NCBI GenBank assembly: GCA_017744365.1
Contig: JAGIBL010000002.1
Location: 1 to 64,000 of the forward strand
Source of the DNA: Nocardioidaceae bacterium
Lineage (GTDB): Bacteria > Actinomycetota > Actinomycetes > Propionibacteriales > Nocardioidaceae
Reading direction: 5' to 3'
Length of the DNA: 64,000 bases
Positions 44,234 through 53,220 of the stretch are shown here, one piece after another (the stretch's first letter is position 1; each line of letters opens with the position of its first letter). The notes below the pieces were generated by a model. The model was not told the origin of the DNA. It saw nothing but the letters and a program-made list of their open reading frames with translations, and did no database searches. A program made the position numbers and the translations under genes.

Positions 44234-45043
44234 TCAGACCGCGACGGCGCGGTCGGCGGTGCGCAGGTGCGGCAGCAGGTGCAGCAGCACCGCCCCGGCG
44301 TCCTCGATCATCGACAGGTGGCCGACGTCGCGGAGCGCGGCGTGGCTGCCGCGCAGCCGCTCGGCGATCCAGGCGCCCTCCTCCAGCGAGCAGGTCACGT
44401 CGTGCTCGCCGGTGACCCACAGAGCAGGGCAGCGTACGTCGTCGAGCCAGCCCGTCGCGTCCGCGACGTAGGCCGCCCGGAGCACCCGGGTCACCACGTC
44501 GGCGCCGTGCCGGTTGGTGAGCCGGCGGACGGTGTCGACCACGTCCTCGGCGCTTCCGGGCGCGACCGCCTCGCGGGCCAGCCCGGCGAAGAGCTCACGG
44601 ACGGCGTTCTCGTCGGCGGGCGCCGGCGAGTCGCCCTGCTCCCCCGGGCCGGGCCGCACCGAGCTGCCGAAGCCGGCGACCGACCGCACCACGCCCGGCC
44701 GGGACGCGGCGACACCGACCGCGATGGCACCGCCCAGCGATCCGCCGACGACGTGCACGTCGGACACATCGAGGTGGTCGACGACGTCGGCGCAGTCGGC
44801 GACCCACGCCTCGATCGAGAACTCCGGGTCGTCGGTGGATCCGCCGTGGCCTGCCAGGTCGACCAGGATGCAGGTCCGTTCCGCGGCGAGGTCGGGGACC
44901 ACCCCGAGCCAGCACTCCTTGCGCATGTTGATCGGGTGGATCAGCAGCACGGGCGGCCGGGCGCGACCGCGGCCCTCGGCAGCGATCGTGGCGACGTCGA
45001 GGACGTTGCCTCGCGAGGTGGTGACTTCTTCGAGACGCAGCAT
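44234..45043 (-). CDS. Alpha/beta hydrolase
   Basis: A 269-residue enzyme. LLIHPINMRKECW contains the oxyanion segment, HVVGGSLGGAIAVGVA the nucleophilic serine, WVTGEHD the acid and DVGHLSMIED the histidine. It resembles 3-oxoadipate enol-lactonase/ring-cleavage hydrolases. Its ATG is 28 bp from the perfect 25-bp palindrome at 45072-45096, so it should be under tight control of the TetR regulator encoded beside it. Confidence 0.9.
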   Translation of the reverse strand: MLRLEEVTTSRGNVLDVATIAAEGRGRARPPVLLIHPINMRKECWLGVVPDLAAERTCILVDLAGHGGSTDDPEFSIEAWVADCADVVDHLDVSDVHVVGGSLGGAIAVGVAASRPGVVRSVAGFGSSVRPGPGEQGDSPAPADENAVRELFAGLAREAVAPGSAEDVVDTVRRLTNRHGADVVTRVLRAAYVADATGWLDDVRCPALWVTGEHDVTCSLEEGAWIAERLRGSHAALRDVGHLSMIEDAGAVLLHLLPHLRTADRAVAV

Positions 45044-45071
45044 CCGCGGGCTCCCGGGGGTCAGGTCGTCA

Positions 45072-45096
45072 GTGTATGTAATCAGATTACATACAC
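45072..45096. promoter_or_regulatory. TetR operator, site 1 (perfect 25-bp palindrome)
   Basis: GTGTATGTAATC-A-GATTACATACAC: twelve-base arms pair perfectly around a central A. It lies between the alpha/beta-hydrolase start and the end of the tetR gene, in strikingly AT-rich sequence. Its core TGTAATC-N-GATTACA recurs at 54743 and 60771. Confidence 0.85.
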
Positions 45097-45119
45097 CGGC
45101 GCGTGCTGACCAGGGTTCG

Positions 45120-45839
45120 CTACGTGCGCTTTCTCGCGGGCGTCTTCTTCGCCGGAGCCTTCTTCGCCGCGGCCTTCTTGGCCGGCGCCTTCGCCGGGCC
45201 GGCGAGCCGCGCTCGCACCATGTCCTTGAACGACGCCAGCGACTTCTCGACCTCACGCCGGTCCGCGGTGATGAGCAGGTCACCCATGAGACCACGCACG
45301 GTCGCCAGCACCAGCCGCGCGACGGCGTCGGCCTCGGCCCCGCTCAGCTGACCGTCCAGGCTGCGCCGGAAGTAGTGCACCCACTGGCCGACCGCGGTGC
45401 TCGAGAACTCCTGGAACTTGTCCGGCTCCTCGAAGCTGCGGGAGGTGAGGTGGAAGAAGAACTGCATGTCGGTCGGGTTCGCCGTGTAGTGGCCCCACCA
45501 CCGGTCGATCGCGTCCGTGATGGTGCCGACCGGCTCGCTCTCGAGCTGGGTGACGATGTCGTCCCGCAGCGCGTGCACGATCCGGCCGAGCAGCTCGTCC
45601 TTGCCGCCGAAGTAGTAGACGAGCATCCGGCTGCTGGTGCCGAGCCGAGGCGCCAGGTTGTCCAGGGAGAACCCGGCGAGCCCCTGCTCCCGGACGATCT
45701 CGATGATCTGGCCGAGCAGCACCTCGGCCTTCACGTTGTTGGCCTGCGCCCGCGCCGGCGCCTTGTCGGCGGAGGCTGAGCGCGGCTTCCGGGCCCGCGG
45801 AGCCGTCGCGGCGCCCTTCTTCGCGTCCTTGTTCAGCAT
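45120..45839 (-). CDS. TetR-family regulator with lysine-rich tail
   Basis: A 239-residue regulator. A basic N-terminal extension (about 35 residues) precedes the helix-turn-helix (SLDNLAPRLGTSSRMLVYYFGG), then an all-helical ligand domain, and finally a tail of repeated Lys/Ala/Pro (KAPAKKAAAKKAPAKKTPAR), as in histone-H1-like proteins. It overlaps the end of the M20 gene and so lies at the end of the operon begun at 54707. It is the best candidate to bind the TGTAATC-N-GATTACA palindromes. Confidence 0.9.
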   Translation of the reverse strand: MLNKDAKKGAATAPRARKPRSASADKAPARAQANNVKAEVLLGQIIEIVREQGLAGFSLDNLAPRLGTSSRMLVYYFGGKDELLGRIVHALRDDIVTQLESEPVGTITDAIDRWWGHYTANPTDMQFFFHLTSRSFEEPDKFQEFSSTAVGQWVHYFRRSLDGQLSGAEADAVARLVLATVRGLMGDLLITADRREVEKSLASFKDMVRARLAGPAKAPAKKAAAKKAPAKKTPARKRT

Positions 45840-47005
45840 TCCGTCCCGTCCGTCACCTGGTTGAGCCGCCGGATCGCCAGCTCCGACAGCAGGCTAGTGA
45901 TGTCCGGGACGACCGAGTCGTCGAACCGCGCTTCGGGCGAGTGATTTGTGGGCAGCTGGTTGGGTTCGCCCGGTAGCGCCGCACCGACCAGCACGAAGGC
46001 GCCGCCGGTCTCGTCGAGGAAGAGCGAGAAGTCCTCCGAGATCATCTCCGGCACCACCAGCTCGGAGAACCGGTCCTCCCCGAACAGGTCCGTGACGGTC
46101 CCCCGGACCAGCGCGGCGCCGCTCGCGTCGGCCACCGTCGGCCCGAGGTCGGGCCCGACCTGCGACCGCAGCTCGAGCCCGAAGCCCTGGGCGATCGACT
46201 GGGCGATGCCGCGGATCTTCTCGAAGGCGGCGTGCGTGGTCGCGCTGCTGGTGGCGCGCAGGCTCACCTTGAGCAGCGCACGGTTCGGGATCACGTTCGC
46301 GGCGGTGCCGGCCTCGATCGCGCCGACGGTGACCACGATCGGGTCGCTCGGCGAGCTGTTCTGCGCCACGAACGTCTGGATCGCCTGGACCACCAGCGCG
46401 GCCGTCGAGACCGGGTCCAGCGCGGTGTGCGGCCGCGCGGCGTGACCACCGCGGCCGACCAGCTCCAGCTCGAACAGCATCGCCGCGCCCATCACCTCGC
46501 CCTCGCGGCAGAAGAACGTGCCGGCGGGTGCGTAGGACAGCACGTGCACGCCGTACGACGCCAGCGGACGCTGCCCGGTGACCAGGTGCGCCTTCTCCTC
46601 GATCATCAGCTCGGCGCCGCCGGCCCCCTCCTCCCCCGGCTGGAAGACGGCGAGCACGCTGCCGCGGAACTCCGCACGTCGCCGGCTCAGCTCGTGCACC
46701 GCGCCGACCAGGCCGGCCATGTGCAGGTCGTGCCCGCAGGCGTGCATGGCGCCGTTCTCCGAGCTGAACGGCTCCCCCGAGGCCTCCACCACCGGCAGGC
46801 CGTCCATGTCCGCGCGCAGCAGCACCGTCGGTCCGGGACCGGCACCGGGGATCACCACCGAGACCGACGAGCACCGGTCGCTGGTGTGCGTCTCCAGGTC
46901 GAGTGGTGCCAGCGCGTCCAGGACCGCCTGGCGCGTGCGGGGAAGGTCGAGCGCCAGCTCGGGCATGCGGTGCAGGGCGCGGCGGAGCTCGATCAGGTCG
47001 ATCAC
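45833..47005 (-). CDS. M20-family amidohydrolase (amino-acylase/peptidase D type)
   Basis: A 390-residue zinc enzyme. The metal segments are ACGHDLHMAGL and EEGAGGAELMI; the dimerisation domain with GRGGHAARPHTALDP and the terminal NHSPEARFDD are typical of indole-acetyl-amino-acid/N-acyl hydrolases. It removes an acyl group from an amino acid or amide. GTG 47005 overlaps the ATPase stop. It follows the oligopeptide-type transporter genes and may act on the imported compound. Confidence 0.92.
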   Translation of the reverse strand: MIDLIELRRALHRMPELALDLPRTRQAVLDALAPLDLETHTSDRCSSVSVVIPGAGPGPTVLLRADMDGLPVVEASGEPFSSENGAMHACGHDLHMAGLVGAVHELSRRRAEFRGSVLAVFQPGEEGAGGAELMIEEKAHLVTGQRPLASYGVHVLSYAPAGTFFCREGEVMGAAMLFELELVGRGGHAARPHTALDPVSTAALVVQAIQTFVAQNSSPSDPIVVTVGAIEAGTAANVIPNRALLKVSLRATSSATTHAAFEKIRGIAQSIAQGFGLELRSQVGPDLGPTVADASGAALVRGTVTDLFGEDRFSELVVPEMISEDFSLFLDETGGAFVLVGAALPGEPNQLPTNHSPEARFDDSVVPDITSLLSELAIRRLNQVTDGTEC

Positions 47006-47928
47006 GGTGTGCCTGCTTTCTGGGGTGAGTCGGCCGCCGTGCAGGCGGCATGGTGGTGAGGACCGATCTCGTGGAGTCCGGGTCCGTGCTCCGCGCACGG
47101 GCCGGGGACCGGGCACGAGGTGATGACGAGGAAGCCGTCGGCGTCGCGGGGCAGGTCGATGACGCCGTCCCAGGGCACCCGCGGGTCGGCGATCGGGACG
47201 GCCGAGATCAGCGCCTGGGTGTAGGGGTGCACCGGGTCGGCGAGCACCGCGGCGGCCGGGCCGCTCTCGACGACGAGGCCGCGGTACATCACCGCGATGT
47301 GCGTGGCCAGCCGGCGGACGCTGGAGATGTCGTGGGTGATCATCAGGTAGCCGACCCCGGTTCGCTTCTGCAGGTCGGCCAGCAGCGCGAGGATCCGGCC
47401 GCGGACGGTCTGGTCCAGGCTGGCGGTCGGCTCGTCGAGGATGACCACCTCGGGGTCGGAGACCACCGCCCGCGCGATCGCGACGCGCTGGGCCTGCCCG
47501 CCGGAGACCTGCCGGGGGTACCGGTCCAGGATCTCCTCGGCCAGCCCCACCTGCGCGACGATCTCGCGGGCGCGCCGGTCGGCCTCCTCCTCGCCCACGC
47601 CCAGGTGCCGCAGCGGCTCCGCGATGCTGCGGCGGATCCGCCAGCTCGGATCCAGCGACTGCACGGGGTGCTGGAAGACCATCTGCACCCGCTGCCCGGT
47701 GCCCGCCTCCGCCCGGTCCTCTCCCGACGGGCGCCAGGAGATGGTGCCGCTGGTGGCGCGCTGCAGCCCGGCGGCGACCTTCGCGATCGTGGTCTTGCCG
47801 CTGCCGGACTCTCCCACCACGGCCAGCGTCTCGCCACGGCGCACGTGCAAGGTCACCCCGCGCACCGCGTGGTTGCGGCGGGCCCGGGATCCGTAGACCA
47901 CCTCGATGTCAGCGAGCACGAGCTCCAT
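47002..47928 (-). CDS. Oligopeptide-type ABC transporter ATPase, DppF-like
   Basis: A 308-residue ATPase with Walker A VGESGSGKTT, signature [14 protein letters not shown], Walker B VVILDEPTASLDQ and an oligo_HPY C-terminal extension (VLADPVHPYTQALISAVP). Oligo_HPY extensions identify peptide/nickel-type importers. It overlaps the DppD-like gene by 20 bp. Confidence 0.92.
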   Translation of the reverse strand: MELVLADIEVVYGSRARRNHAVRGVTLHVRRGETLAVVGESGSGKTTIAKVAAGLQRATSGTISWRPSGEDRAEAGTGQRVQMVFQHPVQSLDPSWRIRRSIAEPLRHLGVGEEEADRRAREIVAQVGLAEEILDRYPRQVSGGQAQRVAIARAVVSDPEVVILDEPTASLDQTVRGRILALLADLQKRTGVGYLMITHDISSVRRLATHIAVMYRGLVVESGPAAAVLADPVHPYTQALISAVPIADPRVPWDGVIDLPRDADGFLVITSCPVPGPCAEHGPGLHEIGPHHHAACTAADSPQKAGTP

Positions 47929-48730
47929 CGGTCACCCCCTCGGCCGGCCGGACGTCGCCCGCTGCTGCGAGCAGCTCGCGGGTGTAGGGGTCCCGCGGGC
48001 GGTGGAACACGTCGTCCACGCCGGCGAACTCGCGCAGGTCGCCGTGGAGCATCACCGCCACCCGCTGGCACATCTGCGCGATCACGCCCATGTCGTGGGA
48101 GACGAACAGGACGCCGATCCCGTGCTCGGCCACGGTGGTCCGGATCAGCTGCAGGATCTGCGCCTGCACGGTCACGTCCAGGCCGGTGGTCGGCTCGTCG
48201 GCGATGAGCAGGCTCGGCCGCAGCGAGATCGCCATCGCGATCATCACCCGCTGGTTCATGCCGCCGGAGAGCTGGTGCGGGAAGCGGCCCAGCACGTTCT
48301 CGGGGTTGCTGATGCCGACCGAGCGGAGCAGCTCGACGGCGCGGCTCCGGCGCGCCCTCCGGTCGCTCCCCCGGCCGGCCGACCGGTCCAGGAAGCGGAG
48401 CAGCCGGTCGATCTGGGCGCCGATCCTCGCGGTGGGGTTCAGCGCCGCGGTCGGGTTCTGGAAGATCATCGAGGCGTTCGGCCGCCGCAGCATCCGCGGG
48501 CCGTCGAGGAAGCGAACCCCGTCCAGCGAGGCCTCGCCGCCAGTGACGGCGACGCCGCTCGGGAGAAGCCCGAGCAGGGAGAGCGCGGTCATCGTCTTGC
48601 CCGACCCCGACTCGCCGACGATGCCGACGACCTCGCCGGGGCCGACCTCGAGGTCCAGGTCGCGCACCAGCTCGACACCGGCGTCGGTGCCGATGCTCAG
48701 GCCGCGCACGCTCAGCAAGGGGGTCGTCAC
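47909..48730 (-). CDS. Oligopeptide-type ABC transporter ATPase, DppD-like
   Basis: A 273-residue ATPase. Walker A VGESGSGKTMTALSLLG, signature LSGGMNQRVMIAMA and Walker B LLIADEPTTGLDVTVQAQI are typical of DppD/OppD. The C-terminal oligo_HPY part is present in short form. GTG 48730 overlaps the DppC-like stop. Confidence 0.92.
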   Translation of the reverse strand: MTTPLLSVRGLSIGTDAGVELVRDLDLEVGPGEVVGIVGESGSGKTMTALSLLGLLPSGVAVTGGEASLDGVRFLDGPRMLRRPNASMIFQNPTAALNPTARIGAQIDRLLRFLDRSAGRGSDRRARRSRAVELLRSVGISNPENVLGRFPHQLSGGMNQRVMIAMAISLRPSLLIADEPTTGLDVTVQAQILQLIRTTVAEHGIGVLFVSHDMGVIAQMCQRVAVMLHGDLREFAGVDDVFHRPRDPYTRELLAAAGDVRPAEGVTDGARAR

Positions 48731-49575
48731 TGGAGCCTCCGGTCGAGCCAGTCGCCGATCACCTGGAAGGCCGCCGCGGTGAGCAGGATCATCAGGCCGG
48801 GGAAGAAGGACGGCCACCAGGCCCCGAGCAGGTTGTCGCCGACGCCATCGGCGATCATCGCTCCCCACTCGGCGTGCGGGGGCTGCACGCCGACGCCGAG
48901 GAACGAGAGCGCCGCGAAGTCGAGGATCGCCCAGGAAGCCACCAGGGTGGACTGGACGAACGGGTACTTGAACGAGTTCGGGAGCACGTGCTGGAAGGCG
49001 ATCTGCCGTGGCCGGGCGCCGCTGAGCCGGGCGGCGGCGATGTAGTCGGCGGCCCGGACCTCCAGCGCCTTCGAGCGGGTCAGCCGGACCAGCAGCGGGA
49101 TGAAGGCGATCACCACCGCGATGGCGGCGTACCAGGGGTCCTTGCCCAGCGAGGCGGCGATGACCAGCGCCAGCACCACCCCGGGGAAGGCCAGGAACAC
49201 GTCGGTCAGGCGCATGATGACCGCGTCGGTGGCGCCGCCGAAGGTCGCGCTCACCGACCCGATCAGCGAGCCGAGCACGAGCGCGGAGGCCGCCACGGCG
49301 AGCCCGAGCAGGATGTCGACGCGGGCTCCGGCCATGCAGCGCAGGAACACGTCGCGGCCGTAGTGGTCGGTGCCGAACGGGTGCCGCAGCGACGGTGAGA
49401 GCAGGCTCGGGTACTGCTGGGCCACGTTGCTGCTACCCGCGACCAGGGGCACGACCAGGCCGAGGAGCAGCAGCAGGACGAGCACGCCCATGGCCGCGAT
49501 CGCGGTCTTGTTGCCGGCGCGGAACCGGCTGGTCAGGGTGATGCGGAACCCGCTCGCGGTGTCGACGATCGCCAT
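48727..49575 (-). CDS. Oligopeptide-type ABC transporter permease, DppC-like
   Basis: A 282-residue permease with N-terminal OppC_N-like part (RFRAGNKTAIAAMGVLVLLLL) and HPFGTDHYGRDVFLRCMAGAR, the hallmark of DppC-type subunits. The EAA loop is around DYIAAARLSGARPRQIAFQH. One base separates it from the DppB-like stop region. Confidence 0.93.
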   Translation of the reverse strand: MAIVDTASGFRITLTSRFRAGNKTAIAAMGVLVLLLLLGLVVPLVAGSSNVAQQYPSLLSPSLRHPFGTDHYGRDVFLRCMAGARVDILLGLAVAASALVLGSLIGSVSATFGGATDAVIMRLTDVFLAFPGVVLALVIAASLGKDPWYAAIAVVIAFIPLLVRLTRSKALEVRAADYIAAARLSGARPRQIAFQHVLPNSFKYPFVQSTLVASWAILDFAALSFLGVGVQPPHAEWGAMIADGVGDNLLGAWWPSFFPGLMILLTAAAFQVIGDWLDRRLQ

Positions 49576-49576
49576 C

Positions 49577-50599
49577 TCAGCGCGCCTCCGCCAGGTTCAC
49601 GCGCGGATCGGCCCAGCTGTAGAGGAACTCCAGCGCGGTGTTGATGAGCACGTAGACGACTCCGATGACGATGACGTACCCGCGTAGCGCGTACAGGTCG
49701 TTGTTGGCCAGCGAGGCGTAGGCGTAGCCGCCGATGCCCGGCCAGGCGAAGAGCTGCTCGACGATCACGTCGCCACCGGCGAGCACGAAGCCGGCGACCA
49801 GGCCGACGTTGGTGATGACCGGCAGCAGCGAGTTGCGCAGCCCGTCGCGGAACAGGATCGACGTCCGGGAGTAGCCGAACGAGCGCGAGGTCCGGGCATA
49901 GTCCGACTCCAGGGCCTTGATGGTCGCCGACCGCACGATCTTGACCACCGAGGCCGAGGCCAGCCCGCCGAGGAGCAGCGCCGGCAGCAGCAGCGACCGA
50001 AGAGCGGCGCCGGCCGTGCCGAGGTCGCCGTGCAGCAGCGCGTCCACCACGTAGAACCCGGTGATGTCACCGGGCGGGCTGTACCCCCGGGGCAGCCGGC
50101 CGGTCGGGCTGTTGAAGACACCCAGGTCGTTGACCAGCGTGGTGATCGCGACCAGGGCGATCCAGAACACCGCCGTCGCGGTGGCCAGCACCACGTAGAC
50201 CTGGACCAGCCGGTCGACGAGCCGGTCCCGGTAGATCGCCGCCGCGACCCCGAGACCGACGCCGAGGACCACCGCGATCAGCAGCGCGGTGAGGCCGAGC
50301 TCGAGGGTGGCCGAGAACCGGCTCGTGATCTCCTCGCGCACCGGCTGGTCGTTGCGGACCGAGGAGCCGAGGTCGAGGTGGGCCAGGTCGCCCAGGTAGT
50401 GCGCGAACTGGGCCGGGACCGGATCGTCCAGTCCGTACCGCTCGCGTATCTGGGCGACCTGGTCCTCGGTCGCGTACTGGCCGGCCGCGATCCTGGCGGG
50501 GTCACCGGGAAGCAGCTGGGTGATGAAGAACGTCAGCACCGCCACCCCCAGGATGCTCAGGAGCGCGACACCGAGTCGCTTGCCGACCGTTCGGAGCAC
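49577..50599 (-). CDS. Oligopeptide-type ABC transporter permease, DppB-like
   Basis: A 340-residue permease. The first helix (LLSILGVAVLTFFITQLLPG) and PGDPARIAAGQYATEDQ are characteristic of DppB/OppB. The EAA loop (ESDYARTSRSFGYSRTSILF) is conserved. Seven bases separate it from the binding-protein gene. Confidence 0.93.
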   Translation of the reverse strand: MLRTVGKRLGVALLSILGVAVLTFFITQLLPGDPARIAAGQYATEDQVAQIRERYGLDDPVPAQFAHYLGDLAHLDLGSSVRNDQPVREEITSRFSATLELGLTALLIAVVLGVGLGVAAAIYRDRLVDRLVQVYVVLATATAVFWIALVAITTLVNDLGVFNSPTGRLPRGYSPPGDITGFYVVDALLHGDLGTAGAALRSLLLPALLLGGLASASVVKIVRSATIKALESDYARTSRSFGYSRTSILFRDGLRNSLLPVITNVGLVAGFVLAGGDVIVEQLFAWPGIGGYAYASLANNDLYALRGYVIVIGVVYVLINTALEFLYSWADPRVNLAEAR

Positions 50600-50606
50600 G
50601 TCGTAC

Positions 50607-52223
50607 CTACTTGGTGACGCGGAGCTGCTCGAAGCGCAGGTTCGCGTCGTTGGAGTGGGTGATGCCCTCGACCCCCTTGCGGGCGCCGACCAGGTAGTCC
50701 TGGGTGTAGAGGAACGCCCACGGCGCCTGGTCGATGATGATCTGCTGCGCCTGCTGGGACAGCTCGTGCCTTTCGGCGGTGTCGGTCGTCGCCATCGCCC
50801 GCTTCACCAGGTCGTCGACCTCGGCGTTGCTGAAGTTGGTGTAGTTGGTGAACGTGCCGGTCGTGAGCAGGAAGAACATCTGGTAGACCGAGTCCTGGCC
50901 CCACGAGTACCAGGTGTCCAGGTACATCTGCATCTTGCCGAGGTTGGCGTTGTAGTCGGCATCGGACATCTTGTTGATCTTGACGTTCACGCCGCCCTTC
51001 TTCAGCGCGCTCTGGATGAACACGGCGTCCTCGCTCAGCGTGGTGTCGCTGGCCGGCACCGAGAGGGTGAGCGAGAGGTTCTCGTGCCCGGCCTCGGCGA
51101 GCAGCTGCTCGGCCTTCGCCACGTCGGTCGGGTACGCGACCTTGTCGCCGGTCTCGTCCAGGGAGTCCTGCATCGGGTAGGGCACGGCACCGTACGCCGC
51201 TCCGGCGAAGCCGTTCATCACGTCGCTGCGCAGCGCGTCGTACGGCATCAGGTAGGAGAGCGCCTGGCGGACCTTGACGTCCTTGAGGGCCGGGTCGTTG
51301 TTGTTGAACCCGACGTACGCGATGGTGCTGTACTTCAGGTCGTACAGGTGCAGCTTGTCGTCCTTCTGCACCGCCTGGGCGATGTCCGGGGTGATGCCGT
51401 AGACCAGGTCGACCGCGCCGTTCTGCAGTGCCAGGAAGGCCTGCTGCGCGTCGGGCATGCTCTGCACGACCACCCGCGCGGGCGCGTCGCCGATGTCGGC
51501 GGCGGTGAAGTCGGGGTTCTTCTTGAGGGTCACGCTCTTGCCGGCGATCTGGCTCTCCACGACGTACGGGCCGGTCGGCGTCGCGTCGGTGGCCAGGAAC
51601 TTCGCGCCCCACGGGTCGTCCGCGCCGGCCGCGGCCTCCACCGCGGACTTGTCCAGGATCGCGAAGATCTGGAAGGCCAGCAGCTGCTCGATCAGTGGCG
51701 AGTAGTGGGTGACGCGCAGCTCGACGGTCCTGTCGTCGGTCGCCACGATCTGGGTCTTGGCGTCGGTGATGTTCAGCCACTGCCCGATCGCCTGCACGTA
51801 GCCGACGTCGGAGAGCGCCCGCTGCAGCGACCAGACCACGTCCTCGGAGGTCACCGGGTCGCCGTTGCCGAACTTCAGGCCGTCCTTGAGCACGAAGGTC
51901 AGCACCGTCTTGGCGGCGTTCCAGGTGGCCGACTCCGCGAGGTACGGCGCGCTCTGGCCGCTGTAGTCGAGGATGCCGTCCTTGCTGGCGTCGTACTTCT
52001 CCTGCAGCAGCGTGCCGTAGATGTTGCCGACCACGCCGTAGCCGGCGTCGCTCTTGAACTGGTGCGGGTCCAGGCTGTCCACCGTCTGGCTGTAGGCGAC
52101 GACCACCTCGTCGGCCGGCCCGCCGCCCCCGCCTCCGCCGCTGCTGCCGTTGCCGCAGGCGGCCGCGACGAGCAGTACGCCGGCGGCGAGGGTCGCGCCG
52201 AGCACCCGGCTCTTGTTCTTCAT
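50607..52223 (-). CDS. Oligopeptide-type ABC substrate-binding lipoprotein
   Basis: A 538-residue SBP_bac_5 receptor. The lipobox LVAAAC gives lipidated Cys at about residue 23, followed by a poly-glycine linker. Conserved segments are YSQTVDSLDPHQFKSDAGYG and VTSEDVVWSLQRA. Such receptors carry peptides, but also nickel, opines or other amides. ATG 52223 follows AGGAGAA. It heads the transporter part of the operon. Confidence 0.92.
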   Translation of the reverse strand: MKNKSRVLGATLAAGVLLVAAACGNGSSGGGGGGGPADEVVVAYSQTVDSLDPHQFKSDAGYGVVGNIYGTLLQEKYDASKDGILDYSGQSAPYLAESATWNAAKTVLTFVLKDGLKFGNGDPVTSEDVVWSLQRALSDVGYVQAIGQWLNITDAKTQIVATDDRTVELRVTHYSPLIEQLLAFQIFAILDKSAVEAAAGADDPWGAKFLATDATPTGPYVVESQIAGKSVTLKKNPDFTAADIGDAPARVVVQSMPDAQQAFLALQNGAVDLVYGITPDIAQAVQKDDKLHLYDLKYSTIAYVGFNNNDPALKDVKVRQALSYLMPYDALRSDVMNGFAGAAYGAVPYPMQDSLDETGDKVAYPTDVAKAEQLLAEAGHENLSLTLSVPASDTTLSEDAVFIQSALKKGGVNVKINKMSDADYNANLGKMQMYLDTWYSWGQDSVYQMFFLLTTGTFTNYTNFSNAEVDDLVKRAMATTDTAERHELSQQAQQIIIDQAPWAFLYTQDYLVGARKGVEGITHSNDANLRFEQLRVTK

Positions 52224-52242
52224 GGGTTCTCCTCGTTGTTGG

Positions 52243-53220
52243 TCAGCCGGCGTGCAGTGCCGAGCCGAGCTCCTGGATGTCCCCGAGAAGGGTGTCCGCG
52301 GAGATGGGCGCGAGCGCCACCTCGTCGGATCCCGCGTCGTGCAGGGCCTGGATCTGGGCGACGCAGGCGTCGACGTCACCGCAGACGCAGAGCTGGTCGA
52401 CCCACTTGTCGGGCATCTCGCTCACGAGTGCCTCCGGGCCGCCTCGGGCGACCAGGGCCCGCAGCTCCGCGGTGATGCCGAGCGCGTCGGTCATCGCGGC
52501 GCTCTCGCTGTCGGCCAGGTAGCCGCCGAGCAGCGGCCGGATCCGGGCCCGGGCCTCCTCCCGGGTCGGCGCCAGCGAGAGGAAGGCCAGCGTGGTGACC
52601 GGGGTGGCGGCGCCGCCGTGGGCGGCCATGATCTCCTTCTCGACCCGCACGAAGCTCGGGCTGCTGAACACCGAGAGCAGCAGCCCGTCGGAGATCTCGC
52701 CGGCGAGCGCGGTCATCTTCGGACCGGTGGCGCCGAGGTGCACCTCGGGCGGCGTCTCCGGGGCGAACTCGAGGTGAACGCCGTCGAAGGTGAAGCTGCC
52801 GAGCTCCTCGGACAGGGTCTGCCCGGCCCAGAGCGCACGCAGCGCCTCGACGGTGCCGCGGACCGCGCCGAGCGGCCGCCGGTGCTCGACGCCCTGCTGG
52901 TCGAGCCAGCCGAGGCCACCGGCGCCGATGCCGAGGGCGAACCGCCCCGGGTGCACCGCGGCGAGGGTACCGGCCTCCATCGCGAGCAGCGCGGGGTGCC
53001 GGGCGTAGACCGAGACCAGGCCGGTTCCGACCTGGATGCGCTCGGTGGCGGCGAGGACGGTGGCGGCGCCGGCGAACCCACCGGTGGCGAAGTAGTCCTC
53101 GGTCGACCAGACCCCGGAGAACCCGCCGGCCTCGACCGCGCGGGCCACCTCGACGAGCCGGCTGGGGTGGAAGGTGCTGCCGAGCACGTAGCTGACCCGG
53201 CCGCCGGTGGACTCGCTCAT
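52243..53220 (-). CDS. LLM-class F420/FMN-dependent oxidoreductase
   Basis: A 325-residue luciferase-like monooxygenase TIM barrel. GGFSGVWSTEDYF, LVSVYARHPALLAMEAGTLA and GRFALGIGAG are typical; HLGATGPKMTALAGEISDG is the cofactor-side loop. Actinobacterial members use F420 or FMN. RutA of pyrimidine degradation belongs to the same superfamily, which fits a role in oxidative ring opening here, though that is inference. It overlaps the DUF1028 gene. Confidence 0.9.
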   Translation of the reverse strand: MSESTGGRVSYVLGSTFHPSRLVEVARAVEAGGFSGVWSTEDYFATGGFAGAATVLAATERIQVGTGLVSVYARHPALLAMEAGTLAAVHPGRFALGIGAGGLGWLDQQGVEHRRPLGAVRGTVEALRALWAGQTLSEELGSFTFDGVHLEFAPETPPEVHLGATGPKMTALAGEISDGLLLSVFSSPSFVRVEKEIMAAHGGAATPVTTLAFLSLAPTREEARARIRPLLGGYLADSESAAMTDALGITAELRALVARGGPEALVSEMPDKWVDQLCVCGDVDACVAQIQALHDAGSDEVALAPISADTLLGDIQELGSALHAG

